A stretch of DNA of 64,000 bases from Enoplolaimus lenunculus (taxonomy: Eukaryota > Nematoda > Enoplea > Enoplida > Thoracostomopsidae): NCBI GenBank assembly GCA_030248215.1, contig JASANG010000973.1, forward strand, positions 1-64,000, given 5' to 3'. A program made the position numbers and the translations under genes. This document shows positions 45,193 through 57,280 of the stretch, in pieces. The notes beneath the pieces are model-generated. The model was not told the DNA's origin and searched no databases. It worked only from the letters and a program-made list of their open reading frames with translations. Numbering within the stretch: position 1 is the first letter of the stretch; every line of letters begins with the position of its first letter.

Positions 45193-45402
45193 CACTGCAA
45201 AAAATGGTGAGTAAAATTGACCCCGTCCGAAATAGGCTTTACGGAACTACACAAACTGAGTCAAATTCGACTGCGCCAGACTTAAACGTGAGCATAAGTG
45301 AGACGAATTTGACTCTGAAGGAGTCGAATTGGACTCCGTTTGTGTAGTCCCATAGAACCTATTTCGGCACAAGAGTCAATTTTATTCACCATTTTTGCAG
45401 TG
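45193..45402. mobile_element. Palindromic MITE family A, copy 3
   Basis: CACTGCAAAAAATGGTGAG to ACCATTTTTGCAGTG, TA on both sides. Confidence 0.85.
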
Positions 45403-45684
45403 TAGAATCATCTGCGTTAAAATATTTACGCAGATGTAGATAATTGAACCTTTTACCATTGGTCTACTACTTTAATACCCATTTTGTTTGTGTAATATTT
45501 GATGTGTCGTTAGATGATTTGCGGACCGTGGAGACGAACAAAACTCGCACAAAACGGATTTTGATTGGTCCACAACACTAACTGTAGTACAGTGTTGGTT
45601 TTCACATGGTTCTTTGGAAGGGACTTCAAAAATGTATATATTTAAACACGTTGTAAACGAATACGTGTGGGATATCAGCCTCTG

Positions 45685-45752
45685 ATGACGGCAGAGTCGA
45701 GTGATAATGGAACAAATGAAGTTGCACCATCATGTCCTGGTGCCTACAAGAG
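45685..45752 (+). CDS. Candidate alternative first exon
   Basis: ATG followed by 22 codons (TAESSDNGTNEVAPSCPGAY) and a GTACGT donor at 45753, phase 2. About 110 nt upstream is another inverted CCAAT box (TTGATTGGTCC). Repeat-free, same strand and same ending phase as the candidates at 38059 and 50139. Unidentified. Confidence 0.3.
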
Positions 45753-46177
45753 GTACGTGGTGAGTATTTTAGTATGAACATCTTAAATGAAGAAGTATAT
45801 TTTTGACCCAAGGTTTTTCATCAGTTCTTTTTAGGTCCCCACAACAAATAGGCTTCTGAGGTCAGGGCTTCGCTAACTTATGATCAACAGTTAAATATCA
45901 GGTAAGCTATATTACTAGTTGTACGATAGGCTAAGGTAGAGTTTGAAAACTTCTGACCATTTTTCACTTATGGAATAATTATTTATTATAATAACCTTTC
46001 ATTTAACGGTTTAGTCTGGTCCTTATTAACTTCTTTGAGACCTTTAGATAGTGACGAAAGTTAATATTTTACAGCTTGAAATGCCTGGGTGGGTTTAAAA
46101 GCCTATTGACAAAACTAGCGGTAGACCAAATTACTTGCAATATTGATAGATTATAGTTTTCTTCAACTTAGTCAATA

Positions 46178-46435
46178 ATCAGAGGCCGATCCAGAATTTT
46201 CAAACGGGAGGCGGGCTGGCAAATGTTTTATGAAACGCAATTTTTTATCATTTTATCTCCAAAAATTTTCTGAAGAAAAAAAGTAGTAAGGTAGGGACCT
46301 GATCATTTTATCACAGAAACGTTTCTGAGGGGGAAAGTGTAAGATAGGGGACCATATCATTTTATCACAAAAAATTTGTGACGGGGGGCGTACACTCCCC
46401 CGCCCCCCATCTTCTGCATTTGCTAGTGTCAATAA
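46178..46435. repeat. Dispersed repeat family N, copy 2
   Basis: GGCGGGCTGGCAAATGTTTT, repeated TCATTTTATC and a C/G-rich end shared with 40026-40335. Confidence 0.5.
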
Positions 46436-46439
46436 TAAG

Positions 46440-47440
46440 CAGTGCTATTTTTATCTTAAATTCGTTTGGTTTATATATCTTGCCTAAAGCCTTTAAACAC
46501 ATAAACATGTTTATAAAATTTCGATTCTAGGAAATATTAAATTCTGTGTCACACAAAAAAGGTTTGGGCGAAGTATTACATGATTGAGTGTAATAAACTG
46601 CCTAAAATAGTCTAAAACCGGCGCCTTTTGCTATTGCACTCCTGCGGAAAAACAAAACTCTCCTAAAGGATACATGAAAGCCAGCGAATTACTGGCTCAT
46701 CGCGCCAAATGTAACAGCCAAACATATGTTTAGAGTTCAGAAATAAAGTTTCGCTTTCATACAAAACTTATCAAGTGCCAATTTAATTTTTATACCACAG
46801 ATGCGCAGGCATTAGGCAAAATAAAACTCTAAAAGATAAATCGCTGTTTCATATCACATTCTGGTTTATTTTGTGCTTTTTTGGGTTCTAGCCGCTATCA
46901 TAATCTTGTAACGGTTGTACGAAAACCTAAATCTGGGACGGTTCTAAAAGTTTCTATGAGATTTCGCTGTTTGATCATAAACAACACCCGCGTACACAAG
47001 GGGGATAGGAGATATATTGGTTCTCGATCGAGAATTTTGAGGGGATAAAATGAAAGGCTTTAGAATAAAGCTATTAGAGCCTAAAAAATTTCATTAGCCT
47101 TGGTCGTTTGCAAAACAATCCAGTTAAATGAGGTTATACTCTTTGGAAATGAAATCTTCGGCTACGCTTGTGATACACAATAGTTATTTAATGATGGCGT
47201 TCAAGTTAGGTTGTTTTACTTGCGGCAATTCCCAGCGGTGTAGTTTGATATTCAGCTGGTTCAAAGTTTTCATAAAAATACGTAAAATAATATTTGAAGA
47301 TATCGTAAAGCTTTGTGTAAAAGACTTGACCCTACTAAAACGCTTGTAAAAATACTATAACAAAGGGAAACTAAATAGACGAAGAAGCTAAAAATCGGTC
47401 TAGTATAGTATTCAATTTGCCCACAAAGATGTTGACGCAG
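46440..47440. other. No identified feature
   Basis: AT-rich sequence with scattered short open frames and no family I can name. Confidence 0.4.
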
Positions 47441-47819
47441 GCTCTTAGCCAGATTACGTTGCTTGGGGGGCTATAATATTTTCAGGTGGGGCATACAAGA
47501 GTTTTCGTTGACTTACAAGTAGAGGTTGAAAATTTTCAAGAAGGGTAAAAGTTTTACAGAAGGGGACTTAGCCTCGCCTGGTCCGCCCCTTGGCTACGGG
47601 CCCGTGTTGACGCGATGTTGTTAATGTATTTTTCTTCGAAACGTGGTTCTATTGTAAAGGTATATTGTGATTATAGTTATTATTACAAGTTTGACCATGA
47701 TTTTATTGTTTAAAGTTGCGAACAACAATGTTGCCAGCGTAGGTATTGGGTCTTGATCGGCGACTCGAGATTTCGCAAGTCAACAGTGATGCGGTTACGC
47801 AAAGCGTAAGGGCCCCATT

Positions 47820-48000
47820 TTGCTATTTCTGAATTTATATCAGTAAACATTAACTCACTTTGAGTTGAGTTGATTCTTACTCTGAGTTGAGTTGACTCTA
47901 AGTGAGGTGATTAATTAACTCAGAATGAATTGAATCAACTCAAAATTCTGAGTTCTGACAGTCCTAACTCAGGCAGAGTGATTAATTTTAGCAATTCTTG
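47820..48000. mobile_element. MITE family B, copy 5 (truncated)
   Basis: CTATTTCTGAATTTATATCA, GAGTTGAGTTGATTCTTACT and GAGTTCTGACAGTCC in family order; the outer ends are missing. Confidence 0.65.
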
Positions 48001-48419
48001 TTGCCTGCATTTTCTGAGTTTTCCAACACCCAGGATGCAACCGGAATTACATTTTCGGTTCCGATTTCGGTAATTTTTACAATTTCGGCTCAGGTTCCGG
48101 TAAATTATAATTCTGGTTACCCCCTGTGAATACCTCGGGTAATTTCTTTCATGTAAAAACCAGCTTTTCTATAATTTCTTAGCCCAAAAACTGATAGTTC
48201 CCTTTATACAACCGCTCAATGCTGAAAAATGTCGTCCTAAATTAGGCTCACTAGAAGTTTTCTAAGAAAAAGTTAAGGTTTTGTAAGGCGAGTAAGAAAT
48301 GTGAGTAAAGCAAAAAAGAGAAGTTGAAAGAATCTAAGATTATTCCGAGACTTTTTAGAGCTTGCAGAACACGAAGCCAGCACTGAACGCTTAATAACCA
48401 ACGGGCAAACGTACAGTAA

Positions 48420-48790
48420 AGATAGACCTATATATAGAACAAGGCCGGAGTGTTTTCCGGAAGGGTTGTAGTAGAGTCAGTTTAAGCTTAGGCTAAATTT
48501 TTGCTTAGGTTTAGGCTTAGGATTAGGCTTAGGAATAGGCTCATTTTTACGCTTAGGCTTAGGCCTAGGATTAGCCTTAGGAATGTGTCTATTCTACTGT
48601 TCCGGCCCTGTTCCATACATGAGCCGTTAAGATATTGGAAAGGTTGTAAAAACGGGTGTTATACTCCTTTTTTCACTCACATTAATGATTGAGGCTTTTA
48701 GGCTTAGGTAAACACTTCGCCTAGGCTTAGGCTTATAGAAGCTTTTTATTAAACCTAAGCTGAGCCTGAGCCTAAACCTTAGACTGGGTT
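48420..48790 (+). repeat. TTAGGC-bearing elements, one full and one partial
   Basis: GAACAAGGCCGGAGTGTTTT to CCGGCCCTGTTCCATACATG encloses hexamers (48430-48625). A second tract of mixed orientation follows at 48690-48790. Confidence 0.65.
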
Positions 48791-49109
48791 GGGAAAGCAC
48801 AAATGGTACGAGAGCAGAAGAAATTTGAGTTTTATTAATTAAGGCAATAAAATTTTATGAGTTTCAAAATTTGTTCTCATGGTTGCCCCGTGTCAATTTC
48901 AAACAAATTTTGAAAATTTTCAGGTTCGTTTAAAAAGAGCAGCGGCAAAAAAGTTTTTACCGGCATGAAAATAAGTTTTAATTAAAATTTTGTATCCACC
49001 AGCAGTCGAGCCCGTAGTCAAGAGGGGCAGGGGGCTCAGTCCCCCAACAAGAGTTTTGCACCTTCTAGAAAATTTTCCACCTTCGCTTGTAAGTCATTGA
49101 AAAGCCTTC

Positions 49110-49560
49110 TACTGTATTGACCCGAATAAGAGGGGGGACTGATATTTATTTGGCCTCTACAGAGGGTACCCCCCATTGTTATTCGGTTACGGACTGTTAT
49201 TTATTTTTAACCCACGCTCCGCCGCCCTACGTTACTGATATATATCCGGTACTGCAACTATCCGTTAAATTAAACGTATATTTGTCTCGTTTCAATAGTT
49301 TGAGCGGTAATAAAAGGTTATACTTAGGAATGTACTTTCAAAATTTAAGTACGCTTTAAAGTTTCGAAATCAAACTATTTGGTCCTGGAGTCATTTATGT
49401 GCTACAATTAGGGTTAATTGGCATTTATGGTCTCTAATTAGGTTTAGGGACTCTATCCGCTTACAGACTCTTATTAGGGACACGGACTCCTATTGATTCG
49501 GACCCAAAATGGGGAACCCCCCTTATTACCCCCCCCCCTCTTATTCGGGTCAATACAGTA
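49110..49560 (-). mobile_element. MITE family C, copy 4
   Basis: TACTGTATTGACCCGAATAA to TTATTCGGGTCAATACAGTA, exact outer ends, complete interior in reverse orientation. The best full-length copy. Confidence 0.9.
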
Positions 49561-49844
49561 TGCCTCTCCTGAAAAATGTTTAGCCCCATCATCAAAGAGA
49601 TCTAGGAACTTACGGGCCTGGAACATTTTGATAGAGCTTCATGATTAGATGCTAATGTCCAGCTTATAAATGAAGGTTTGGCATCATTATTTACTTTTTA
49701 AACTGAATTGATGGACCAGAAAAATTCTATAAAAACGATACAAAATAGGGTTCATTAATAACACATGGATACAGCGTTTGCAAAACATATAATGCATTAT
49801 ATATACTTACGGGTGCCAGTCGGCAACTATTTGCAACTCTCATG

Positions 49845-50100
49845 CATGTGAGACATGCTTGTCCGTTATGTGCACATGTAATATAGTGCAGTGCACTGTA
49901 TCTATGCTAGCTGGCAGCATACCGTCGACACATATAGTCGACAACAGAAACAGTTGGAGATGCGGGCTGCGTGGCGCAATGGTAGACTGTTCGGCTTAAG
50001 GATCCATAGGTTGAGAGTTTGATTCTGGAGGCCCGCTTTTCCAGCTACTTAGTAAAAAGGTCTGAGGTCCCGGTTTCTACCTAAACTGACACGCGAACTG
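49845..50100 (+). repeat. tRNA-headed (SINE-like) repeat, copy 2
   Basis: tRNA-like part at about 49963-50037: GCGGGCT/GGCCCGC acceptor pairing, GTGGCGCAATGGTAGAC, CTTAAGGATCC and a worn B box GTTTGATTC. The flanks (ATAGTGCAGTGCACTG before, TCTGAGGTCCCGGTTTC after) match copy 1. Confidence 0.65.
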
Positions 50101-50138
50101 CTCTTGCCCGATACCGCACACGTCGACGTCTTTCAATT

Positions 50139-50164
50139 ATGGTCACTGCACCAGTACCACCGCA
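50139..50164 (+). CDS. Candidate short alternative first exon
   Basis: ATG, then VTAPVPP, then a strong GTAAGT donor at 50165, phase 2. The frame is also open upstream (TRTALARYRTRRRLSI), so it might be an internal exon. It lies directly after a tRNA-headed repeat. Weak evidence on its own. Confidence 0.22.
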
Positions 50165-50740
50165 GTAAGTGCTACGATAAATATTACCTTGACTGTCTAT
50201 TATATGAGCCAGTCAATTCTATAAATAGTGTCACATCTGGATATGATTAGTTTTTAAGCCAATTTTTGACATTTTCTGTAAAATATGTTTGAGCACCTGA
50301 AGCGTAAAGCTTTGATTTCAATTCGGGCAGGTATAGCCTCTTATACAACGTTTGCAGCGAAAACATTCTAAACCATGTAACAGTACTTCGTCTCTTTGCC
50401 AATTTCGGGACAGAACAGATCCTCGCATCGCCGTCCTTCACGTGCATCCCTGTACTGAAAACACAGTTGTGTTTATGGTTTGACAGGTTTTGTGGTTTTT
50501 TTTATTGTTTACTGACGTTGATGTGTTCTATTAATATTTGAACAATAACATGATTATTTTATTAAAATTATTTTCAATCTTCGATACACTAAAATTAGGT
50601 CGCACGCATCCGTCGGAGCAAAAGTGAACCAGACGAGCATAGACAGCTCGGGAAAATTTTGACGTTCTTCAGAGTGTTCCACTTTAGTACATAGGTCGTC
50701 TGTAATACATTGTATCAGCTTACTAAACGTATTAAGCCTA

Positions 50741-50939
50741 CAGTGCAAAAATGATGAGTCCAATTGACTGTTTCCGAAATAGGCTTTTCCTGACTACACA
50801 AACTGAGTCAAAATTCGACTCCGCCAGAATCAAATTGAGTCGAATTTGACTCAGGCGGAGTTGAATTTTGACTCAGTTTGTGTAGTCAGGAAAAGCCTAT
50901 TTTGGAGAGTCAATTTGAGTCACCATTTTTTGCAGTGTA
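50741..50939. mobile_element. Palindromic MITE family A, copy 4
   Basis: CAGTGCAAAAATGATGAG to CCATTTTTTGCAGTG, TA on both sides. Arms ACTACACAAACTGAGTC and complement. Confidence 0.85.
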
Positions 50940-51126
50940 CCTCAGAAATGCTTGACAACGTCTTTGAACAGTTTACAGCAATGAAGTATTGATGGAACGG
51001 CTACTGGGAACAAAGATTATTATGAAGTTCGTTTCTAAATCACTTTCGGCCAACTAATAGTTATGAATATATATTTTTAAATGCATTAATAGGCTTTTTC
51101 TTTCTTGCCCCCCATGTGAACCTCAC

Positions 51127-51546
51127 TACTGCAGTGACCCGAATAAGAGGGGGATAATAAGAGGTGGGGTCCCCATTTTGAGTTGCAATCAATAGCAGTC
51201 CATATCCCTAATAAGAGTCCGTAAGCATATAGACCTCCAAAACTCAAATTAGAGTTCATAAATGTCAATTATCCGTAACTGTAGCGTATAAATTACTCCA
51301 GAACCAAATAAAGTTAAGTTCAAAACTTTAAAGCATAATAAATTACGATTCTAGTATAATCTAGATTTATCGCTCAAGCTATTGATACAAAACAAATAAA
51401 CGTTTAAAATTCAATGGATAGTTGCAATACCGAGATAACGAAGGGCGGGTTAAAAATAAATAAAAGTCCGTAGCCAATAACAGGGGAATAAACTCTGGAG
51501 AGGCCAAATAAATATCGGTCCCCCTCTTATTCGGTTCACAACAGTA
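51127..51546 (+). mobile_element. MITE family C, copy 5
   Basis: TACTGCAGTGACCCGAATAA to CCCTCTTATTCGGTTCACAA. Complete, with many small differences from copy 4. Confidence 0.85.
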
Positions 51547-51725
51547 CCTTAGCTCACTGCGCTAGTGAATTTCATTTCAAATTTAGCTCTTTTCTGTCAT
51601 ATTTAAGCTAGTGAACGTGTCAATCATGTTAGAATTACCTGGATGATAAAAATTCAATTTTGTGTTGCAAATCTTCATGCTTTGATATTTTTAATTTTCA
51701 TTTTGAAAACTTCAAATTGATGTAT

Positions 51726-52181
51726 TACTGTATTGACCCGAATAAGAGGGGGAGGAGTAATAAGAGAAGGTACCCATTTTGAGTCCGAATCAATTGGAGT
51801 CCGTATCCCTAATATGAGTCCGTAAGCGAACATAGTCCCCCTAAACCCTAATTAGAGTCTTTAAATGTCAAATAACCCTAATTGTAGCACATAAATGACT
51901 CCAGGACCAAATAACTTGAGTTCGAAACTTTAAAGCGTACTTAAATTTTGAAAGTACATTCATAAGCATAACATTGTATTATCGCACAAGCTATTGACAC
52001 AAAACAAATAAACGTTTAATTCAACGGATAATTGCAGTACCGCATATATATCAGTAACGAAGAGGGCGGCGGAGCGTGGGTTAAAAATAAATAACCGTCT
52101 GTAACCGAATAACAAGGGGCGGTACCCTCTGGAGAGGCCAAATAAATATCAGTCCCCCCTCTTATTCGGGTCACTACTGTA
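51726..52181 (+). mobile_element. MITE family C, copy 6
   Basis: TACTGTATTGACCCGAATAA to TTATTCGGGTCACTACTGTA. Only about 180 bp after copy 5 and in the same orientation. Confidence 0.88.
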
Positions 52182-52374
52182 CTTGGTTGCTTTAAAATAT
52201 ACATCTATGTTTCACGAACGTAGCCATGATTTCAGTTCCGCATGATCCAACTTGTTGTAAAAATGTTTTTAACCTCTTGATTCCACAAAGGTATTGTAAA
52301 AAGTCTTTTCAACGATGCGTTTAAATTGTATGTTCATAAATTTTGGTAATAAAAATATTTCATTCTATCGGTCC

Positions 52375-52480
52375 ATTAGGGCCATCCCATTTTTAGTGGG
52401 ACTGTAAATGAGTAAGCTTCGATATAAATTTATATTTTTTTTGCTTATGCTTAGGCTTAGAAATATGCTTCAGTTTAATT
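52375..52480 (+). repeat. TTAGGC-bearing element fragment
   Basis: CATTAGGGCCATCCCATTTT, GTAAATGAGTAAGCTTCG and a short GCTTAGGCTTAG tract. Confidence 0.45.
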
Positions 52481-53336
52481 GTAATGTGTCGCGTTATGAA
52501 CGCCAAAAAATCCAAATGCTCTTTTACTTGGCGCCAGCGGTCGGACAAAAATCTCGTATGGAGGCTTTTCGCAGTGGCGTATGCAGAAATTTTTGACAGT
52601 AGGGCAGGCTAGCAAAAGTTATAAAACCGCATTGCAGCATAATCTTTATGTATCAATTTTCTAATGCTGAGAAAATTGTGGGACCTTACTAATTTATTAC
52701 AAAACTTGTCCCTTTCCTTGCCTCCGTCTGGATTGGCTAGCGGCTTCTTGTGTTAACAGACAAAGCTTCTAACAAAACCCTTTGCAAAAATTGTAAAAAG
52801 GGCTGAGCCTTAAAACCACCCCCCCCCGGCTATGTTTAAATAGGACGTGAATCGGATTTTTAACAGTTATATATATACCGAGACGGAGTTGTGCTTGAAA
52901 TATCTGAATTTCGGATACAAACCATATTTTTTCGTTTATAAATTAAGCCTAAGCTTTGATGCGTCAAAAACATCCCGTAGTTGCATATGCACTTGATTTA
53001 ACGTCGCTGTTTTTGCCAAATCGCTAAATTTAACAAAGCTTATACACTTTGAATTTTTAGAGATGTACCCATGATGGGCATTTGTTAATGACGTTTCGTT
53101 TAACTTCAACTACAGAGTACAAATTAAACTGAGTTAACTATTTAGCGCGGTCAATTTCGCTCAAAATACTAGCTATGCTTACTACTCTTAGTATGCGAAA
53201 AGCGGTAACACTGGCAGTGCTAACGAAGCGCCCTCCCATAAACCGCCAATTGTAGGGCCCAAAGCCTTTATGGGCCTCATTTTGGAAAACTATTTTTTCG
53301 CGGACCACGAAGTATAGAGCGGTAAAACATTTAATT

Positions 53337-53337
53337 G

Positions 53338-53427
<90 letters not shown>

Positions 53428-53440
53428 CTATATATAAATG
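53337..53440. repeat. (TA)n microsatellite
   Basis: About 100 bp of TATATA with rare TG interruptions. Confidence 0.97.
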
Positions 53441-54311
53441 GATTCTATTAGCGAGTCAGGCCTAGAAACGCGCAGGACGAGACTTTATTCTCCCCTGAGG
53501 CAAAATCATAAAGAAGTTAAAATTTACTAAAGAAATAAGCCTATTACATTGTTCTAGATTAACAAGTTAAAATTAATAGTGTTTTGATTGCGTGAGATTT
53601 GTCATTTTTGTTGTTTTTTGTCGGCTAAAATGTATAGCTGGATATTAAAAACCTGCTATGTTCACTGTGTTCAGTTATACCGTTGCTAGGCTTTCTTGTC
53701 ATACTCCGCACCCATTCCAACATGCTAGGAGGGGGCACAATTTGCTAGCTGACGTGACCTGAGATTTCAGGGCATTATACACAAGTAAAACCAAATGATT
53801 TCAGGGTGAGGGAAATTACTAAGAGAGGCATGTGTGACCTGATCCATGTTGACAAAGTTTTTATAACTTTTGTTCAAAAACAACTGTTTGGGTTCATATT
53901 TTAAAAAGTCGGCACGGCGCATATTTTTGACTGGAGGTGCTTACAAAGCTAATTTAGAGTGTCTGGCCTTGTTTTATTTTCAATGTGATATATTAAACGA
54001 AATAATTCTAAAGCACATATGGTCGTCAGATTTCAATTGATGTGCATCCTCAATTAATTGAAATGCTACGTTGGTTTAAGTACGGGTATGGGCGCCAATC
54101 CCAGGAAGGGGGTCATTGACCCTTCTACTTTTTGAGTATAAAACTTGGCAGGCGGTCTGATGCCCACTTTTGAAAGACAATAAACTTGACGAGCTTGTGT
54201 TACTGCCCGAAACGTTTCACGAGATCGTTGCTCGATATCGTCGTGGGTATCACAGTTCACGTAGCAGATTTACATATGTCTATTGGCTTCGTATAAGCAT
54301 ATGAACAGTTA

Positions 54312-54372
54312 GGGTTGCGCTATACTTTTCGTTCACGGGCAGTGCCGTCCCTGTCTCCAGCGGGCGATAAAT
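54312..54372. repeat. Family D fragment
   Basis: TTAGGGTTGCGCTATACTTT terminus followed by a short GC-rich stub. Confidence 0.55.
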
Positions 54373-54704
54373 TGAATAATCGGTGGAAACGGACTGATTA
54401 ATAAATATCTGTTAAGTGTAAAGTCGATCATGGATAAATTACTGAATTGACCTCCCACCCCCAAATTTGATAATAGATTGACCCCCCCCCTGAGAGCGAG
54501 TAAAAATTTGAAATGGTTTTTGAGAAAAGTAAACTTAAATTTTACGTAAATTGTTTTCGATGCTCAAACCTACAGTTATTTTTATACTAATTTAGAATTA
54601 TAGCTACGATTGCAGCGATTTATATTAATTTGGCTCTGATGTTACAAGTTATACGCCGGAGCACTTAGAAATCAAGTGTAACTCGTTATTTATTGTTTAC
54701 AACA

Positions 54705-54957
54705 CACTGTATAAATTCCAGTCAGTTGATTTTAACTCAGAATGAGTGAATCCACTCAGAAGTCTGAGGTTTAAATTAGATCTTTTAGAACTCAAAATTG
54801 TGAATCGATTGAACTTATTGCGAGTTAGTTAATCAATTCAACCGGAACTAAATGAGCTCGGAGTGAGTTAATATTTACTGTTATTTAAGAAACAAACCAG
54901 AATTAACTGATTCTATCTCTGAGTTTATTATTAGTCAACTCATTGGAATTTACAGTG
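54705..54957. mobile_element. MITE family B, copy 6
   Basis: CACTGTATAAATTCCAGTC to CATTGGAATTTACAGTG, with GAGTTGATT-type interior. Confidence 0.78.
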
Positions 54958-55296
54958 AAGGTTCAGTTAGAAAACAAATCGGATGAATCGTAGTTTAATA
55001 TATTAAACTTTGGAATAAATGTTCACGGTATCACTGTTGTGTCCAGCATCTATTTACCAATACCAGTGAAGCATACAGGAATGGATCAGTCCAGGGCAGA
55101 TTGTAATATACCTTTGAAAATACAGCGACTTTTTTTGGACTTTAACTTTACAGTTTTAGGAAGAACTAACATACCAACAAATATGTAAGCATTCTGTAGA
55201 AGTTACATACCTTTCGTTAACTGAGCATATAGGTATTAGGCACTATAACTCATTTGAATATATATATATACATTCCAAGGATTTATAGAAATGTAA

Positions 55297-55430
55297 GAGT
55301 GGCGCTATAGTTGTCATGCGGCGCTGTCTGGCACCCGACGTCACCATACGGTGTCGTACGTGAGTAATTAACGTACGATATTGGATGGTGACCGACGCCG
55401 CCGGACGCCATCAATGGTAAAGCTCCACCC
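55297..55430. repeat. Family D MITE
   Basis: GAGTGGCGCTATAGTTGTCA to GGTAAAGCTCCACCC, GC-rich palindromic interior with ACGTACGATA. Confidence 0.7.
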
Positions 55431-55690
55431 TTTGACCTCAATTTATAGCGGTACCAACTTTTCATAGTTCACTGATTTGAAAACCGATTGCTAACTGGTG
55501 ATAGGTGCTATAGCTGTTTAAAAATCATTACCATACATTTTAATAAAATTAACCTTAGTTGACATGTAAACCCTGTTAATTTTATATCAGTAATTTTGTT
55601 CGCCAGCGGGTGTTGTTGTTTTCTATTAATGGGCATATATGCATAATCTCACTATAACATATATGCTTGGTTGATATTTTTTAGTTTCAC

Positions 55691-55844
55691 CATTGCCTAT
55701 TAGTTCCTTAAAATAAGCGCTAGCTAAGGCAGTATGCTGTGTGTGAAAGACATCGGGCGAAGCCAGAATTTCGTTTCGCTGGAGTATAATTCGTGAAACA
55801 TCGTTGTGGCCGAGCGTAGCAAGCAAGAAAAATGTGTTTGACGT
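55691..55844 (-). CDS. Candidate exon, ankyrin-repeat-like
   Basis: On the - strand, after an AG, the frame reads TSNTFFLLATLGHNDVSRII, then LQRNEILASPDVFHTQHTAL. The pattern resembles an ankyrin repeat (..A..GH.DV...LL.R......D......TAL..A). It ends before a GTGAAA donor in phase 1. No neighbouring exon is convincing, so this may be an isolated relic or chance. Confidence 0.25.
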
Positions 55845-56696
55845 CTAGTATTTATAGCAAGGAAATCTTGCAATCACGTGCTTTGTTTCGCTCGTTTCTC
55901 CAGAAATTTCAATAAGAGATACATCGCTGCTATTTCTGTTTGTGTCCGCCCCAGGTGAAAAACAGCGAAAAATGGAAAGTTAGAAGATAGTCTATTTTAG
56001 CTGATCTTGTAGATAATGACTTATTTTTAAGAAATTCAGCCGAAAAAAAGCCATAAAAACGAGAACGTTTCTGCCCCGTATCAGCCTTACTACATGATTG
56101 TAGCAAGTTTCATTTAGACATGGCTGATTCTGTTACGAGCCCATGAAATATATGAATAATCTTGGTTTGTCTGCTCTCCAAATTCGTTTGTTTGAATGCC
56201 TATTACTAACTAGTTATAGGTGTTTACACGCAGTTGAGAATGCTGCTCATTTAAAATATGCCAGTCGTAGTGGGATTACATTTATTGAGCGAAGCTCGAA
56301 CACACGTAAGCAATTAAGGTAATATGCAAATTAGTTTTTAGTTAACTATTCATTTATGGGTTTTGGAGGTTTGTAAACAACTTTTTGAGATTCGTCGCAC
56401 CCAAAAACCCTTCAGTCACCCAAATAATTATTCAAATATTTCGAAGTCTTAATTTTGTCTTGTCAATTAAGGTATAATGCAAATTAGCCAGTAGCTAACT
56501 ATTCAATTATCGATTTTGAAGGTTTGTTAACAATTTGTTCAGATTCCTCGCACCCGAAAACCTTTTAATGCTGAAATTAGATTGTTTGTAACTGTAATAA
56601 TTAGTGAATTATTGTAGAAAGTTTTAATTTAGGCTTAACTAATTATGTAAATTAGCCTGTAGCTAATAAACGGCTTAAAATTTTTAAACCCCGCGG

Positions 56697-56730
56697 ACGG
56701 ACAGACGGACAGACAGACGGACGGACATCC
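56697..56730. repeat. GGACAGAC/GGACGGAC microsatellite
   Basis: CGGACGGACAGACGGACAGA-type tetramer run. Confidence 0.85.
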
Positions 56731-57280
56731 ACGTTTCGACCCCAGAGTACAAAACATGAAACACTTAGCGAAACTCCGAGCTTCGCTCAATAAGCGTAGA
56801 AAACTTGCAAAATTTCTAAAGAATTGGCTCGTGATACGCCTATAATTAGGCAGAATTTCACGTGCTCCCAATAATTCGTCCGTGGAAATTTAATAGTTCA
56901 ATGAGTAAAAATTCGTCACCGACAAGTTGTTTCGTGAAAATTCGTCTTCAACAATTCGTTCATGACAAATGGACCCTGGAAATTTCGTCCCCGAACTAAT
57001 TTTTTTTGCCGTGGAATACTTAACACTGGCTGTTCGTTTCAGTTTTGTTAAAGTATTTGGCATCATTCAATTATCAAAGCTGCTGGAGCGGCGGACCAAC
57101 AGCCTCACTCGGGTCCGAGCTATTCTTGTGTTGGAATTTGTTCCAGTTTAAGGCGGGGGGGGGGGCTGCGCAGAATTCGATTGCTAAGTGAAAGTTTCTA
57201 ATTTTCCAACTGACATTATCCCTGTCGCTAATTTGTTTTGAACACTCATGCTATACCGAAGCTTTAAAAGTCATTATATT

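Noticed and set aside
54066..54290. Frames open on both strands (plus: DNKLDELVLLPETFHEIVAR; minus: THDDIEQRSRETFRAVTQAR)
   Set aside because: Protein-like on both strands, but I could not decide the strand, find splice borders that fit, or recognise a family.
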